A DNA stretch of 64,000 bases from Pagrus major. Taxonomy: Eukaryota; Chordata; Actinopteri; Spariformes; Sparidae. Below are positions 1 through 13,110 of this stretch, piece after piece. A program made the translations under genes and the position numbers. The notes under the pieces are model-generated. The model had not been told where the DNA came from, searched no databases, and worked only from the letters and a program-made list of their open reading frames with translations. The stretch lies in the NCBI RefSeq assembly GCF_040436345.1, contig NC_133233.1, forward strand, positions 11,241,381 to 11,305,380, in the 5' to 3' direction. Positions within the stretch are counted from its first letter, which is position 1; each line of letters starts with the position of its first letter.

Positions 1-2775
1 ATAAAAAGATGTTATAATTGAACTGACCTGCTCATGACCCTACTGTTTGCATGCACATATACAGCAAATCTTATTTAGAAATTTAGTAGATTTAAGAAAG
101 AGTATTGCAAACATGAGGTTCACTGCGGCCCACTGGAAGATCTGCACACTAATATAAAGTTTTATACATACACTTTGGCCCTGGTTGGTGTTATCATCAA
201 TCCTGAATTATCCAATCACACGTGGTCACTTGAAACACATGGTGATAGGCATGTTAATGCCAGGTGTGAACCGACTGACTTAGAGCTGTCAGCTTGTGAC
301 CTTTGTCTCCACCATCTCTTGCATTTTCTCCACTGACCAGGAGAGGCAGCACCACTGCATCACAGTGGCAAACACCACAGAGAAAGAACGTTCTGGACGC
401 CGTGGTGACCATAAACCACAATGTCTGTGGTTTGCGTCCGGTCAGGGACCCGTGTGCTAATTAGCAATAGCTGCGACCACGTACAGTAAACACACCAGGC
501 AGTCACGCATTCACAGACACACAACCCAACAAACACTCGACCTCCGTGGCTAATTTCAGCCTCATAGATAGTAAGTTGCAGTTAAACAGGATAGGGTGTG
601 CACAACTTTGTAGACCAATGATCTGACTGTCCAACAGAATAAGATACAGAGCTGAAAATGTTACACTTCCCTTACACACTTACACACACGTCAGATTTTA
701 ATTTTTGCTGTGGCAAAATACCTTGCCTCCTGTGGCGGGGCGTGCTGGTGGCAGCTGAAAATTGTACTAAGGCTTTTCTTAAAGGTTCCCTGTGGAGCTT
801 TTGACCACTAGTAGCGCTGTGGAGCGATGTTTTTATAAGTGGGTCCTCGCTTTTCAATTCTGGTATGCAGGTGTATGTATGTGACACCTCGCTGTTGTCT
901 TCATCCTGTAACTTCAACATCCTCCCTGCACTCAGCACAGACAGACTGTCTCCAAACACTCTTGATATACGTCATACTGTGATGAATTGACAGAGCAGCC
1001 CTCTATTTGTCCATTTTAATATCATGCTATTCATCACTTCTTCAACAATTTCAAACAAACAACATGTGTGAGGAGTATTATGGGTGAGTGAACCCATGTA
1101 CAGTGAGAAAAAAGTGCTTAAAAATGAGCCTGTTAATTACCATTGAGGGAAATGTAATAATGTGACAGATTAAAATTAGGATTAAAGGTAACAGATGTGA
1201 GTTTTGATTGTGTGACACAAAGGGTGGATACCAGAATTAGCTGGTGCTAGACAAGTCCAGGAGCTGCTGGAAGTCAGAGATACAGTCTGAGGCTTTCACT
1301 GAGCGTCCGTCTCTCCGGTCAATAGACGTGGTGATGGTGTCTGACCACACTCAGTATAATTGAACTGTAACTCCACCACTGAATGTGGACTTTAAACCGA
1401 GGCCAACCACGTTGTCTGGATGTATCATTTTGGTTATTTCCCTGGAGGTCTGCTCTCTTCAAAGTAAGCTTAATATTATTAAATTATTAACAACCGTATC
1501 GTTATCACAGGAGAGAATTCAACTGGATTACACTATGGTGGAGATAAATCAATGTGTTTAAATTGCTACTGCAAATGAAATAATGAGCTCTGAGGATTTT
1601 TCTGTCAGAAATAGTCTGTGTGGGCAGTAAGAGACTGATAGAGGAGTGTTCTACCTTCATGTCAGATGAGTGAGCAGCCTGACGATGGGAAATCAAAGAG
1701 AAAGTTGTGGCTTATGAACACAGTCCAGATAGACAACCAAAAAATCAGAACCTCACCGGCCTCAGTTCATGACTACAGGGTGTTCAGGCATTAAAGGAAG
1801 GAGATCTTAGTATCAAGCTACTGATCATTTCTACAATACACATGCACGTGTATGATACACAGTCCTTTTAATGGTTTCCACTGCTTGACAGATGGTGGTA
1901 ACGCACTAACTAATGCTGCAATGCACCAGCAAAGGGACGGGAAGAAGGTGACAGCTGGCAATTTGAAATCAATGTCATCAATGCTCAAGCTTTCAAGAAG
2001 AAATCTGCTTTGAAAATGTTTTAGAGAGAGAAAACATTCAGTGTTTTTGTTCGACCTCAGAACAGACAGAGACTTTGTTTACAAGAAAACTTCACATGGC
2101 TCCTTTAATTCTCACCAGACTGAACAAATGATGGCGTTACAAACTTATTTAAACAGTTGAATGATGCCTCACCCTACACTTCTGGTTTGTTTCTGACTTG
2201 GCAAAACAGTGGAGATATAACACTTTTTTATTTCAGCAGATGAGTGGCCCTTTCTCCGGCAAGATCTCCTTTAGTGGCTTTGAAAGAGCTTCATAAACCA
2301 GCATGTCTTTTTTGTTAAAAGCCCCGAAATGTAAAGATTTGGTTGACTTGCCACAAAACGATTAGCTAACAGTATCCAAACGCTGATTCAAACGGGAAAA
2401 AGATGATTCTCTGAGAGGATGATTTGAGAGGAAGCATTTTGTGAGGACTAACGTCATTGTGTGGTAGTTGAAGAAGTCACTTTAAGGAATAACTGTAATG
2501 AGGAAATGGAAACTTGTGCAACATGAAATGAGTTTAAATGTGTCTTAAAAAGTAACACGCTGGAGGGATATAAGGTGGATGTTGGAGGATCATATGAACA
2601 AATAGCCTTAATGTTGTTTTGTTTGTTTTATATGAATCATTTTGTTCTTGCTTTTCTATGAATGTCTTATCTCAGTTTGATTTGATAATAATGAGTTATG
2701 TACGGTGAACACTGGGCCAAAGAGGCTGGAATATTCATGTTTTAAGAGTTTATTGATAAATAAGATATAAAAAGA

Positions 2776-2892
2776 AGGGGTGGGACTTCACTTCTTCTTC
2801 CTTCTTTTCTGATATGAATTTTTTATTTATGTTGTTATTGTGAGTTTGCTGTACATTTTATTGATGATACATGTTAAATAAATAAATCTTAA
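2776..2892 (+). repeat. Possible LINE 3'-tail fragment
   Basis: A pyrimidine-rich run (cttcttcttccttctt) is followed by a T-rich stretch and ends in an AATAAATAAATC tail. This arrangement resembles the 3' end of teleost non-LTR retrotransposons. There is no coding part and no visible target-site duplication, so the assignment rests on composition only. Confidence 0.25.
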
Positions 2893-5217
2893 AGAATCTA
2901 TTCTGAGCGACAGATGGAAATCACTGGACTAGTGTGGGTTTTTTGTTTTTGCTCCAGGACTTTGGGGCAAATTTAAGATGTGTTATACAGAATGGAAATT
3001 TGCATTCTATTTATGAGAGCTGAGGAGGTGGTGCGGCAGTTGGGGTTTAAAGTCCCAAGGGTGAGGGGGGGAAGTGGCCAGCTCATAGCCTGCAGTATAA
3101 AGATACCACAGCAATGAGGACGCACGTGACCAAACATAACTGTCATGAATACTAGAATATGGACGATCATCAGCGACTCTGGTTTAGTGTTTTTTCAAGT
3201 TTCTCCCTCGACCAAAATTCACACCACCACCAGAGATGAATAAAAATAGATGAGATGTATAAAAAGTAAGATGAAGAACCTTGTTCCTCTTGAAATTTAA
3301 TCTGCCCATGACCAGGACTTTCTGTGGTATGAGGCTATTTGCATATCATGCACAAGAGTTGCTGCCCTCCTGTGGAAACAGGATTTAGTGCATATTTATA
3401 TGAGACATGAATCTTCAGGTACCTGAGAGTCACGGATCAGTCCTGCAGAAGCCCTGAGAGCCAAATGAGAGTAATATGTGTTTATGACTTAACAAACAGG
3501 TGAGGAAAGTCGTACCAGGATATTCGTTCTATGATATATAGCGTTTTTTCCCACCTGTTTCACAGATGAATAAGAAATGATAAAATTTCCCTTTTTCCTC
3601 TCAGGGTTTCCTTACAATCTGGTCCTTTGGGTTCTGAGAAGACTGGAGAATTTCTGAGGGATGTTTTGGGTTCATTGGATATCTGGACGGTAAATGCCCA
3701 GTGGTTTATAATTATATCAGGACATTTCTGAGATAGCGAAAAACACAGATGCATTGTGGGCACACTGATGTCTCATCTTGAAATTTGATCTTGTGCATTT
3801 GGAAAAAGTAACTTAAGACAAAGGTCTAACATGTAACATATCTGATTAATGCTAGAAATATTGCCACAAAAGTTTAAAAACAAAGAACACAGTAACGTGG
3901 AGAATGGTTCTGTTTGTATGGGGGTGTTGTTACGTAATTCATTTGAGCATGATGCCTTCAGGGCTGCAGGGCTGGCCAACGAAATCATGGTTATTTCAGG
4001 GGATAGTGATTAAACATTTGTTCTTGTTACATACAATACAGAAAATCACTACTTTATAGAATCTAATATGTAGAGGTGCTTTGTCTGAACATCGTCTGAA
4101 CAACAGAACAGATGTTTTAGATAAAGGCCAGGTACGGTGTCTGTAATTTGCTCTTGTTCTGACCTCCACAGGTCTCAAACTGTACGTGTTGATTAGTGTG
4201 TGCTGCCCTTGTTTCATGTGAATGTATGGATGTATTGCATTACTGTGAGGGAGCTGAGTCGTGGTTATAATGACTATAAATCCAGCAGCTCAGGCAGGTT
4301 TGATGTAACTCTAAACGCTTCATGTAGGTAGGCTGATTGATGGAGTGGCTGACTGACAGGAAGTCAAAAGGATCAAGGATAAAGAGAGTGGCACTGATAG
4401 ACAGACAGTCCAGCAATCAGACATCCAGGGCCAGACAGGACAGAATGTCGGGAAACTGTACCGTATTAGGAGCCACTCAGACTCAGAGAAATCCTAAGAG
4501 AAAGGGGACAAATAGGCAACCAGGCTCTCCGCTTTGGCAGCACATATTTCATCAGTCATTTATTGAAGCAGTAATCCTCTCCCACACCGCTGAGATCACA
4601 CCACAGTGGAACAGTGTGTCCAGTACTGAGATGTCTGTTCCTTTTTATTTCCTGTTGATGAAGGCTGAGCTTCTGTAGGTGGTGCACTTTGTTTTGTGTC
4701 TGTTTATCCACCTTTATGAGTCACACTGATCTGATGCTGTATATTACAAAACAACCTGCTGGTGCTGTGGACTGGCATGTAAAAATCGTCTTCCTGTGAG
4801 CTGGGACAGAACAGACATTCTGTTTTTTACAACAAGAAAGTGCAGTCTGCAAGTTTCATTTATCTGAATATATTGCAGCCTACACTGAGTCACTGTTGTA
4901 CTATGCTTATAGCCTAAGACACTGGTGGATCAAAACAAATATTTCGATAAACATATTGTAAATTATTATTTTAAGAATAGCCTTGCTAAAACAGCCTTTG
5001 AAGCTTAAGATATTAAGAAAAGTCTTCATATTATCTTTAGGCGATATACTTTGTAGTCGTGTCAAGGATGTATACTGATGTTATCTTTAGTGTAATGAGA
5101 CCAGACTGTAGCTCTGCTGTTTTCCCTTTTATGACACGTTATTCTTTGTAGACTATGTTACTACAGTTTGTTAATGTCTATTATACTTATATTATACTGG
5201 TGTAGTAATGAGTCCTT

Positions 5218-5462
5218 AAACCCGGAAATCCGTTAGCATTTTTGGTCGTCCGGTTACCTCCTCTCAAAGTCAATGGGTTTTTTTTCAATGGGTTTTCGGT
5301 TAAAGTGGTGTTTATCTGTGAAGATTATCTTGCTGAACAAAACGTCTAAGTATCATAAACTTGTGTTTACCACAGAGATTATTTTCAGCAATAATCCAAA
5401 ATCCAATTCAAAAATGCCACAGGCTTTTTTTCAGAACCAGGGCAATGCTAACTTCCGGGTTT
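5218..5462. mobile_element. MITE with imperfect terminal inverted repeats
   Basis: The left end reads AAACCCGGAAATCCGTTAGC. The reverse complement of the right end starts AAACCCGGAAGTTAGCAT, so the two ends form inverted repeats of about 20 bp around a 245 bp element. It has no transposase. The short frame inside it is incidental. I see no clear target-site duplication. Confidence 0.6.
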
Positions 5463-6221
5463 GCCTACAAAAATGCATCAGCCTTGAAGACTTACTGATT
5501 AAAATGGTGATAGTCAGACCTCTATTAAAACTTTTACATGTTTTCAACTGATAGTCATTTCAGTGTGACTCACTAATGTATGGCCGTCTGTTATTTACTC
5601 TGGATAAACAAGACTAAAGAGTCCACAGCCGTGCTAGCAGCTCTGTGAGACTGTATGTAGGCGGAGCAGTGCTTTGAGCTAAACACTAATAGCATGCCAA
5701 TATGCTCACAATGACAATGCTACCATGCTCTTGTTTTTCAGGTGTATTGTTAGCCATGCTTGCTGTCTTAGTTTAATGTGTTAGCCTGCTATCATTTGCT
5801 AACTTCTATCAAACATAAAGTGAAGCTGAGACTCCTGGGTACGAGCAGAGAAAAGCCATGGTTGCAATTAAGAGTGAACGTTGACTCACAAACACTGCTC
5901 TGTGTTGTGGGTTTGGGAGTTTCAAACCAAACCATATAAACTCTTTCATGAACTTCTGCCGTTTGTTTTGAGATTTGTTTCCCTCATGATTTGATATGAA
6001 TGTATTTAAATTACGGCTTCTTATTCTTTAGGACAGGCTTATATATAGTGGTCAACTTAAAGCTGATGTTACTGTATTTTTAAATTATTGTGTTGTGCTT
6101 TTGTAAATCCCTTTTTAGTTTGAAATATTTATTGACGAATTCATATTTTATTTATAAATTATTATTTATTATTTTAGAAATTTGTGTCCCATTAAGATAT
6201 AATTTAGTCCTTTAATACAGC

Positions 6222-6262
6222 CATTCTCAACCTTGGGGTCCCGACCCCAATTGGGGTATACT
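6222..6262. repeat. hAT-like terminal fragment
   Basis: The sequence CATTCTCAACCTTGGGGTCC followed by CCGACCCCAATTGGGG resembles the ends of hAT/Charlie-type elements (cagtggttctcaacc). It contains its own GGGGTC/GACCCC palindrome. The other end of the element was not found. Confidence 0.3.
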
Positions 6263-6564
6263 TTAAACTTTCTGTAACTTTCTGTCTTTTCCATTATTTA
6301 CTTATTTTCATGAGCTTGGGAGATTTCACTGGACAGCAACAACATGCAGTATCCAGACTGGTTCCAATCTATATGATCCAGAGCTTAACTTAGTCGTAAA
6401 AGCCATTCTTCCTCTGCAGCCGTGTATTTATTTCCTCAAAATTTGGCTGGTGCATATAACATGGGCTGGATCACATGCAGTGTACATGGACAGCCTCTGG
6501 TATAACAGCACCTATTAACACAAGCATCAAACCGTCTTTATTATAAGGGTGGCACCATGTAGAC

Positions 6565-6570
6565 TTTATT
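6565..6570 (-). terminator. Candidate polyadenylation signal for fbxo45
   Basis: TTTATT on the plus strand reads AATAAA on the minus strand, about 810 nt past the fbxo45 stop. A second AATAAA lies at 6537-6542. Which one is used cannot be told from sequence. Confidence 0.35.
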
Positions 6571-7379
6571 TTTCGCGCCTTAGAACCATACAGCATCTAT
6601 AGTACCATAGATAAAACCAAGAAATAAATAGTGTGTAATACTACGGTAGCACATTAAAAAGGACACACATTAACATGATACAGGTATAGTTTCCATTTTA
6701 CTGGATAGGGATTTTAAAATGGCAGATGTTACAGTCCACTTGCCAGTATCCAAGCACATGCATGACAGTTGGTCCGCGTGTCCTCTGTGTTTGCCTGTAG
6801 CAAAATATAACATCAGGTCACATTTATTTGGCATTAAACCGTTATAATCCAGTCATCAATTATAGTTAAAATGTGTTAATCCATGATGAGCTGCTTCTGC
6901 TAACTCATACAACAGATAGCGATTGATAACAACTACTGTTCACCGCTTGTGTCTTGAAGTATTTGCCACCGTTAAGAAGAGTTTTGGCCTCATTCGAGCA
7001 AGCATAAATTCTCAAGTAAATGCTCAGCACTGTTAGCCTGAATGGCATGGAATTAAATAATGTTCACCTATCCTGTGAATAAAACAGTCCAGCAGCTGAA
7101 GTGTAAAAGTGGACACTTCCACGTTGATACAGAAACATGTTTTATGACAGTTCCCACACAATCCTCCTCCCTGCAGATGGTCCGGTCCAGACACTGACTC
7201 CTTGTGTATCTGTGGTAGAAATGCCGACAGTTAGAGTTATTCTGTGTGGAAGAAACGCGACCACTTGGCATCCAACATCCTTTTAAAACGGTGCAACAAT
7301 CAGAGTCCGTTGACAGAAAAAAGTCCCACAACCGACCAGTGGCCTGTTAGTTTTAATGGTGGCACAGGTTACTCTGCTT

Positions 7380-9216
7380 CTAGCCATCCAGAGGTTTTCC
7401 CAGGTACACCATGGTGACTTCAGTGTTGCCGTACACTGCAGAGACAGCAGGGTACAGGCAGGCCTTGGGCAGTCCACGAAACGCTACTCCGAGGAACTCA
7501 AAACCCCTCTCGAAGGCTAACGTCTTGTCATCCATGTCTAGAATTACTCGTATTCTTTCCCCGATCTGTGGACAAACACAATCACACCTTGCTGGATTAC
7601 AAAAATACCATAAACATACATTTAAAAAAAAAATATAACAGGAAATATCGCTATCTAAATTCTGACGAGGGTGCAGATGTGGCTCAAGCAACTACCTGAT
7701 ATTTTGGTGCGTTGTTACACTGTGGGAAGTTCCCGTTGACCTCTCCGTTGTGAAGCAGGTTGTTGTCGACCAGGTTCCAGCCCCAGCTCTGGTCGTCACT
7801 GCCCAGCAGGGCCACGTAGCCCTGGCACTGCATGGACGCCCGCTTCGTGGCGATGCCTATCACTGCCACTGTGCCAAGAGGGCCTTCCCACCAGATCTCC
7901 CAGGCGTGCCGCCCTTCCGAGAAGCCAATCTTGCCACGCGCACCGTCTGTGCTCTGGGCGATGGGGTTGCGGTGCAGGGTGAAGCCGTTCTTCTTCACGT
8001 AAACATTGCGGGAGCAGTCGTGGGAGCTCAAACCGTGTTGGTAGGCCTTGAGCTGTAGAGGATGAAACGACAGGGACAATAAATAGTTAACCTGGTGTCA
8101 AAATATATAAAAAAAGAGCATATTTCATAACATTATTTTGGAAATATTGGGTGCTGCAGTTCAGAGAAAAGCCTCCTCATTGTATTTGTTGGGAAACACT
8201 TCCTTCTATAGATGCTTACATAAGGAATGTGAGACATGGTCATGGACTTTGAGCTGTAAGCTTCTGTAAGATGTTTCACAATTAGTCAACAAGTAAATGA
8301 TTATGGCTGGTATGATAATTTGAGACAAATGTATCAATATCTTATAATAACAGACCTATGGAAGTGATGACACAAGTTTTCCCACAGAGAGCCCAATTTA
8401 GAGGCTCTGCTAAAAATAGGCTTCACTGTCAGTGGGCCTATAGTTTCCTTGCATATGATGCACACAGTTATGCAATAACAAACAAATACAGCACACTCAC
8501 AACTGGATATTGTAATAAATAAACGGGTCCATAGTCTAAAGTTGGCTTATATAAACAAAACATCATGTAGTTTAGCCTGTTAAATTGTATCCCCAATACT
8601 TTGGCGTCTCAAAACAACCTTACACCAAACCCCGTTTAGAACTCCGGCTATTTAATTCGTGATTTCAGCAGACAAAGGCATTTATTTTGCACATTACTTT
8701 GCATTTGTTTATAAAAGACTGGTATGAATCACTAGGGTCTTCCGGCATACAATATTGTAGCTAATGGATTCATTTGAGGACACTGTGTTCCACCTTCCAG
8801 GTGTTAGCAGAGCAAAGGTACTAAACAGGCTGATTTTTGAATGGAGTTTGGTCCAGTCCGAGAGAACGGCGGTACATCGGTGAACCTACTTTTCCCTTGT
8901 AGGTGGGCAGGTTACACAGGATGTCAGACCGCATAGCTTCATCGCTCAGACTCCGGTTGCAGAGGCTGCGCCACACCTCGCTGTTTTCATCCGCCAGTAT
9001 GTTGTTCCAGTGCCAGCAGACCAACGAGCAGCGCATCAGGTCGGAGAGCTCCAGATAGGAGAAAACATGCTCCAGGACCCGAGCTGGCAACCTCCCGGCC
9101 ACCCCTGCGCCTCCTCCGGCTGCAGCAGCGTAGGGAGAGCCGGCGGAGCTGCAACTGGCTGCCGCTGCTGCGCCCAGACAGGAGGAGCCTCCTCCTCCAC
9201 CGGCCGCTCCAGACAT
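7380..9216 (-). CDS. fbxo45: F-box/SPRY domain-containing protein 1 (Fbxo45)
   Basis: Three coding exons (9216-8890, 8052-7696, 7565-7380; phase 0 junctions) give 289 aa, against about 286 in human. Residues 1-42 are an Ala/Gly/Ser-rich leader. The F-box follows at about 42-90 ([19 protein letters not shown]). The SPRY domain fills exons 2 and 3 and is nearly identical to the human protein ([38 protein letters not shown]), ending in the conserved LGKPLDG. From family knowledge, Fbxo45 pairs with Skp1 and the RING ligase MYCBP2/PAM in an atypical ubiquitin ligase that controls synapse and axon development, and the SPRY domain binds substrates. The start at 9216 is the first in-frame ATG: the frame is open further upstream but offers only a GTG before a stop. 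It is divergent from fam168b. Confidence 0.95.
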
Positions 9217-10073
9217 TGTAGCCCTGCTCTTCACCGACGACACCAGCCAGGCCAACAGTTTCACCTTACACCGGAGAATGATTCCTAATATTAGTCAGAT
9301 AGCAACATTTTACCGATAAAATCACATACAGGTCGCTCTAAATCACAACAGTATGGACCCTACTCTTCCCACTTCAATGGCTGAATGGAAACGATGCGTC
9401 AAGGTCCTCGAAGAGCAAATCCATTTAATGTCCTACTGTACATTAAAGAAACATGTAAAATAAATTGTAATAGTGGTGACAACAGCGGATTTTAATCAAA
9501 ACGGCAAAAACCCAGCGTTGGTACGTTATAAGATAAACGGAAGCCCTGATCAGATTAAAATATTTTTTATTTCCTGCAAGGACCACGTAGCATACATAAT
9601 AATGAGCTCACAGAGGATTGCCTCAGTGTTGCAGTGTGAAGACGTTAAATTGTTACAACGTCAAAGTGTCAGCTAGCTAATGGTGGCAACAGACAGCATA
9701 AGAGGGATTATAATAAATAAAATTACCATTGGTTACTAATAAATCATTTTATCTGATCTGTTACGTCATTTCAGTAGGATTCGTAATCGTTTGTAGAGCT
9801 CGCGCTTTTGTCGGGGAAAATTGAATTAAATTAATTTGGTGCATAAAGATAAAAACACACGTATTAAAAGAAGATTAGTGGTTCCCCGGTAAAGCAAAAC
9901 GTCTTTTTATATTTATATTTTATGTTTGTGGACCACGTGACCGTACACGGAAGTGACGCGGAGTGCTCAAAAGAGTTCAGCAAAGCATCTGGGAGCAAAA
10001 CACCAGCTAGCTTAATTTCATTTTACACCAGAAGACCACAGGAGGGGACTAACAGACGGTCAAACAGTCAACA
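9217..10073. promoter_or_regulatory. Divergent promoter region, fbxo45 / fam168b, with fam168b 5' UTR exon
   Basis: The two genes head away from this segment. Near its fam168b side are a perfect E-box (CACGTG, 9934-9939) in CCACGTGACC and an ETS/CRE-like GGAAGTGACG (9949-9958), a usual promoter pairing for broadly expressed genes. A likely non-coding first exon of fam168b ends at 10073 before the donor GTAAGT. No TATA box is evident. Transcription starts are inferred, not seen. Confidence 0.5.
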
Positions 10074-11444
10074 GTAAGTCCTGGTCGGTTATTGTCCGGA
10101 TAAAAAGATGGTGTGTGTTATCTGTCGTGTCGGGACAGGCGTCACTGCGGTCACAGCTGTCCGGCTGCCTGCCTGCTGTGCTATGCGGCCTGTTGACAAG
10201 CTGTCCCCATCTGGCTGCTGTCCGGGGACAGTCCAGTGGTTTTCCGCGGTCGGACAGGTGATTAGCAGGTCAGTCGGTACAGCCGAACAAACCTGCAATG
10301 ACAAGCACGGTTAGCTAGCGACAGGCTGTGCAGCTAATGAGGCTTGTGGGCTAAAGCTAGCTAATGACAGGATAACAAAGCCCCGCTGCGTTCACGTTCA
10401 CCTTTCAAGAAATTCTTCCACTTAAAGGTTGCCATCTTTGCAGGCACCATGAATACCGTCACCTTTAAGGAAATGCGTGAACACCTTGTGATTATGAAGA
10501 CATATCGGACTAACAAGCAACCCGCTCCGCAGCACTTTATTACGAGCATTTAAAACAACAGCTTGTTAATGTCCACTTTGTGTTTTTCGGCAAAAGAAGA
10601 TAATGACGAGCCTACTAAAATATTTAATATCGACCTAACTATTGGTGCTCACGGTTTTGGATCTATTTTCAATGTGGAAATTAAATAATTAGCATTTATT
10701 CAACATATATTTTGCAACGTGTTTTCCAATTTAAAAAAAGAAAGGGAAAAAAAAGGCTTTAAATAGATTTGATTTCTTAGTTTCTCTCCGTAAGCCGCAT
10801 AAGGCTATGCTGTACTCACCGGAGAATCATGTCACAACACTGGTTCCTTTGCTCTAATTGTAGCACAATATTATATCGATTATAGATTAAGTGCGTTTCA
10901 GTCTGCGTTGCAATTCCCCTTGAATAAGCAGTTGTAAAGTGATGTAATGGTGCACGGGCCGCCGCTAGAGGGCAGCACAGTGACGTAGCTGGAACCTGCT
11001 AATGAGCATCATGTGGAGCAGAGGTCGAACCGGTCCGGTACTGGATCTTTTAACAGTACCTTCGTACTCACCTTATTTGTAGTCATGTCGCACTTTAAAT
11101 ATTTAGCTACAGTAGTGGTTTGGTCTGGAGGTGTAATAGAAGTATAGGAATACTACAGGAATACAAGAGGCAGCAGGGTTCCTCTGATCCTCTTGATCCT
11201 CTGCGACTGCAAGAGAGTATATAGGCTACCATATACACTAGAGAATATGGAGAATATTATAAATCTCAGACTGACTGATGGGCAGGACTGAGAGGAACAG
11301 GCGCCATTTCAAATCTGTCTGCATCGTCAGCACCATGGATTTATCGACACACGGCATAGTTGGACTACTGATATTTCAGAGCCTTGGAGGGTCAGAGAAA
11401 GGATCAATGAGTCAGGCAGACCAGACTAATTTATTCATCTGAAC

Positions 11445-11937
11445 AGGGGTCGACTGATGTGGCTTTTTCAGGGCCGATACAGATTATTAGAAATCAAGGC
11501 GACTGAAATCCGATACTTGGGACCGATATCAGTTTGCTGTAAAAATGAAGCCGTGTCAAAATTTCGCACAACCAGTGATGAAATAAACCTTAGTACAATT
11601 TACTCAAGCACTCCATTAAGTACAATTTTCAGGTACTTTTCTTGAGTATTTCCATTTTCTGCTACTTTATACTTCCTCTCCACTACATTTACTTGATACA
11701 TTTAGTCACTAGTTGTTTTGCACATTCAGATTATTCAGTCTTTATAGGCTATTAACTGTGACGCGTTACCAACCGGATATTGTTGCGGGTGGGACATTGT
11801 GTGAGAGGATGTTGCATCAGAGCCCAAGTTGTACATTTTTAAATTTAGTTTGTTTTAATCTGCAATGTGACAGAAAAATCATTGATACCGATAATTGGAA
11901 AAATGCTGAATATCGGCCCGATAATCGGTCTACCCCT
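11445..11937. mobile_element. MITE with AGGGGT...ACCCCT ends, carrying a nested insertion
   Basis: The left end AGGGGTCGACTGATG and the right end ATAATCGGTCTACCCCT are inverted repeats (reverse complement AGGGGTAGACCGATTAT). The inner flanks also mirror each other (gccgatacagattat against ataccgataattgg). The middle is interrupted by a different repeat at about 11573-11745. It has no coding capacity. Confidence 0.6.
11573..11745 (-). repeat. Teleost interspersed repeat nested in a MITE
   Basis: It holds AAGTACAATTTTCAGGTACT and CTTGAGTATTTCCATTTTCTGCTACTTTATACTTC (given here as two pieces of one run), the signature of a repeat very common in spiny-rayed fish. Related copies lie at 50527-50700 and 52880-52948 in the opposite orientation. 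It is non-coding, and its exact ends are unclear. Confidence 0.5.
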
Positions 11938-12107
11938 ACGTCTAAACAACCCCTCTGCCCCTGCATTCTCCTGTTTCATTGCCCTTCATCGCAACTCAAT
12001 TCTATCATGTATATAACTGTTGAAATGCAAATCTGAAATATGAATGAATGAACCCATAAGGTTGTGTTTAATGAAATGTTTCAAATTGCATCTGTGTTTG
12101 TTATGAG

Positions 12108-12463
12108 TAGAGCCTGACCAATATATTGGTTGGTCAATTGTATCAGCCAATATTTACCTATTTATAGAAAATAATGCAGAAGAACATGCTGGGGGTAATT
12201 TATTAAATTCCCAGTGAAGTTTATTGTGTCAGTGCAGTAAATTCTGGAAAGTTTATTGTTATTCTGGAAAATATCTTTCCTCCATTACATGTCTGTCACA
12301 AGTGTTTGATAACCACATTTGAGGGATCTTTCAAAAAAAGATATGCATATGAATATATCCTGTGTATATCAGAAAATCATCCAATATATCCATATAGGAA
12401 TTTTTTACTTCCTAATATTGGCATTGTCATCTGCCCCAAAAATCAAGTATCAGTCGGACTCTA
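12108..12463. mobile_element. MITE with TAGAGYCYGAC terminal inverted repeats
   Basis: The left end is TAGAGCCTGACCAATATAT. The reverse complement of the right end is TAGAGTCCGACTGATACTTG. The 356 bp between is AT-rich, non-coding and has a palindromic TGACCAATATATTGGTTGGTCA (12116-12137) at the left. It is a typical internally deleted DNA transposon. Confidence 0.6.
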
Positions 12464-13110
12464 GGTATAAGGGTTAGATTTAGTTAGTTACATAGATAGT
12501 TACAAAAGCAAAACAACAGTAAGATGTTCATGGGATGGTAGTGCTCGCGCTTAAAATGAATGTAAAACCCAGGTCCACATTGATGCATCTAGTGCTACAT
12601 CATGTTAGATTATGCATATTATGAAAAACATGAGACCAGCTCCCACAAAATGGTGGAATCCAGTTATGAGTGTGTGAGGAGAGCACTTACACGATAAAGA
12701 AACAAAAATAAATATTTATTGTGTGACTATGACCCAGCAAGGTCATCTCATATAGGCCATTTGTAGTCCTCACTGTTGTCCTGGCCAGATAAGCCATATC
12801 CTCTTTACAATGTTTTTGTTGCCTTTTTAACTATTCTAATTAATGAAACGTCAAGAGCTGTCTATGGAAAGTGCCGCCATGATGCCTTATTTATATAGAT
12901 TTTGGTAAAGGAGATGTATTACATATGGTATTGTTCCACAAGAGAGAGCTACTTCAGTGAACAGAGTTGTAGCTGATGGAGCGTAGGACTTCAGTGTGTA
13001 AAAAAGGCAAAGCAATCTGTGCTAGATTTACCCAGACGATCTTTGCATTCGTTTTAAATTCACATGCTCTTTTCTTCTTTCAATGCAGCATCTGTGAGTA
13101 GGAGGCCATA

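Larger units (their letters stand above)
1..7379. other. Gene-poor flank upstream of fbxo45, including its 3' UTR
   Basis: I find no exon here that resembles a known protein or is flanked by convincing splice sites. Open frames are short, start at random and lack codon bias. The stretch holds scattered repeat fragments, listed separately, and AT-rich unique sequence. The last 0.8 kb or so before 7380 is probably the 3' UTR of fbxo45 on the minus strand. Confidence 0.6.
10074..13088 (+). other. fam168b intron 1
   Basis: This 3 kb intron separates the inferred 5' UTR exon from the exon with the start codon (acceptor ...aatgcag at 13088). It holds at least three transposon-derived repeats, listed separately. 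I see no other gene in it, and the open frames near 10108-10550 lie partly in promoter-proximal GC-rich sequence and look random. Confidence 0.5.

Noticed and set aside
2973-4678. Series of 65-113 codon frames on both strands
   Set aside because: No homology, no codon bias and no matching splice sites. Their number is what chance gives in AT-rich DNA.
9262-9264. Longer fbxo45 N-terminus starting at 9264 (MKLLAW...)
   Set aside because: The codon there is GTG and no in-frame ATG precedes it before a stop. The ATG at 9216 fits the family length.
10089-10549. Small frames on both strands just after the inferred fam168b first exon
   Set aside because: GC-rich promoter-proximal sequence with no similarity to known proteins and no splice sites to join them to a gene.
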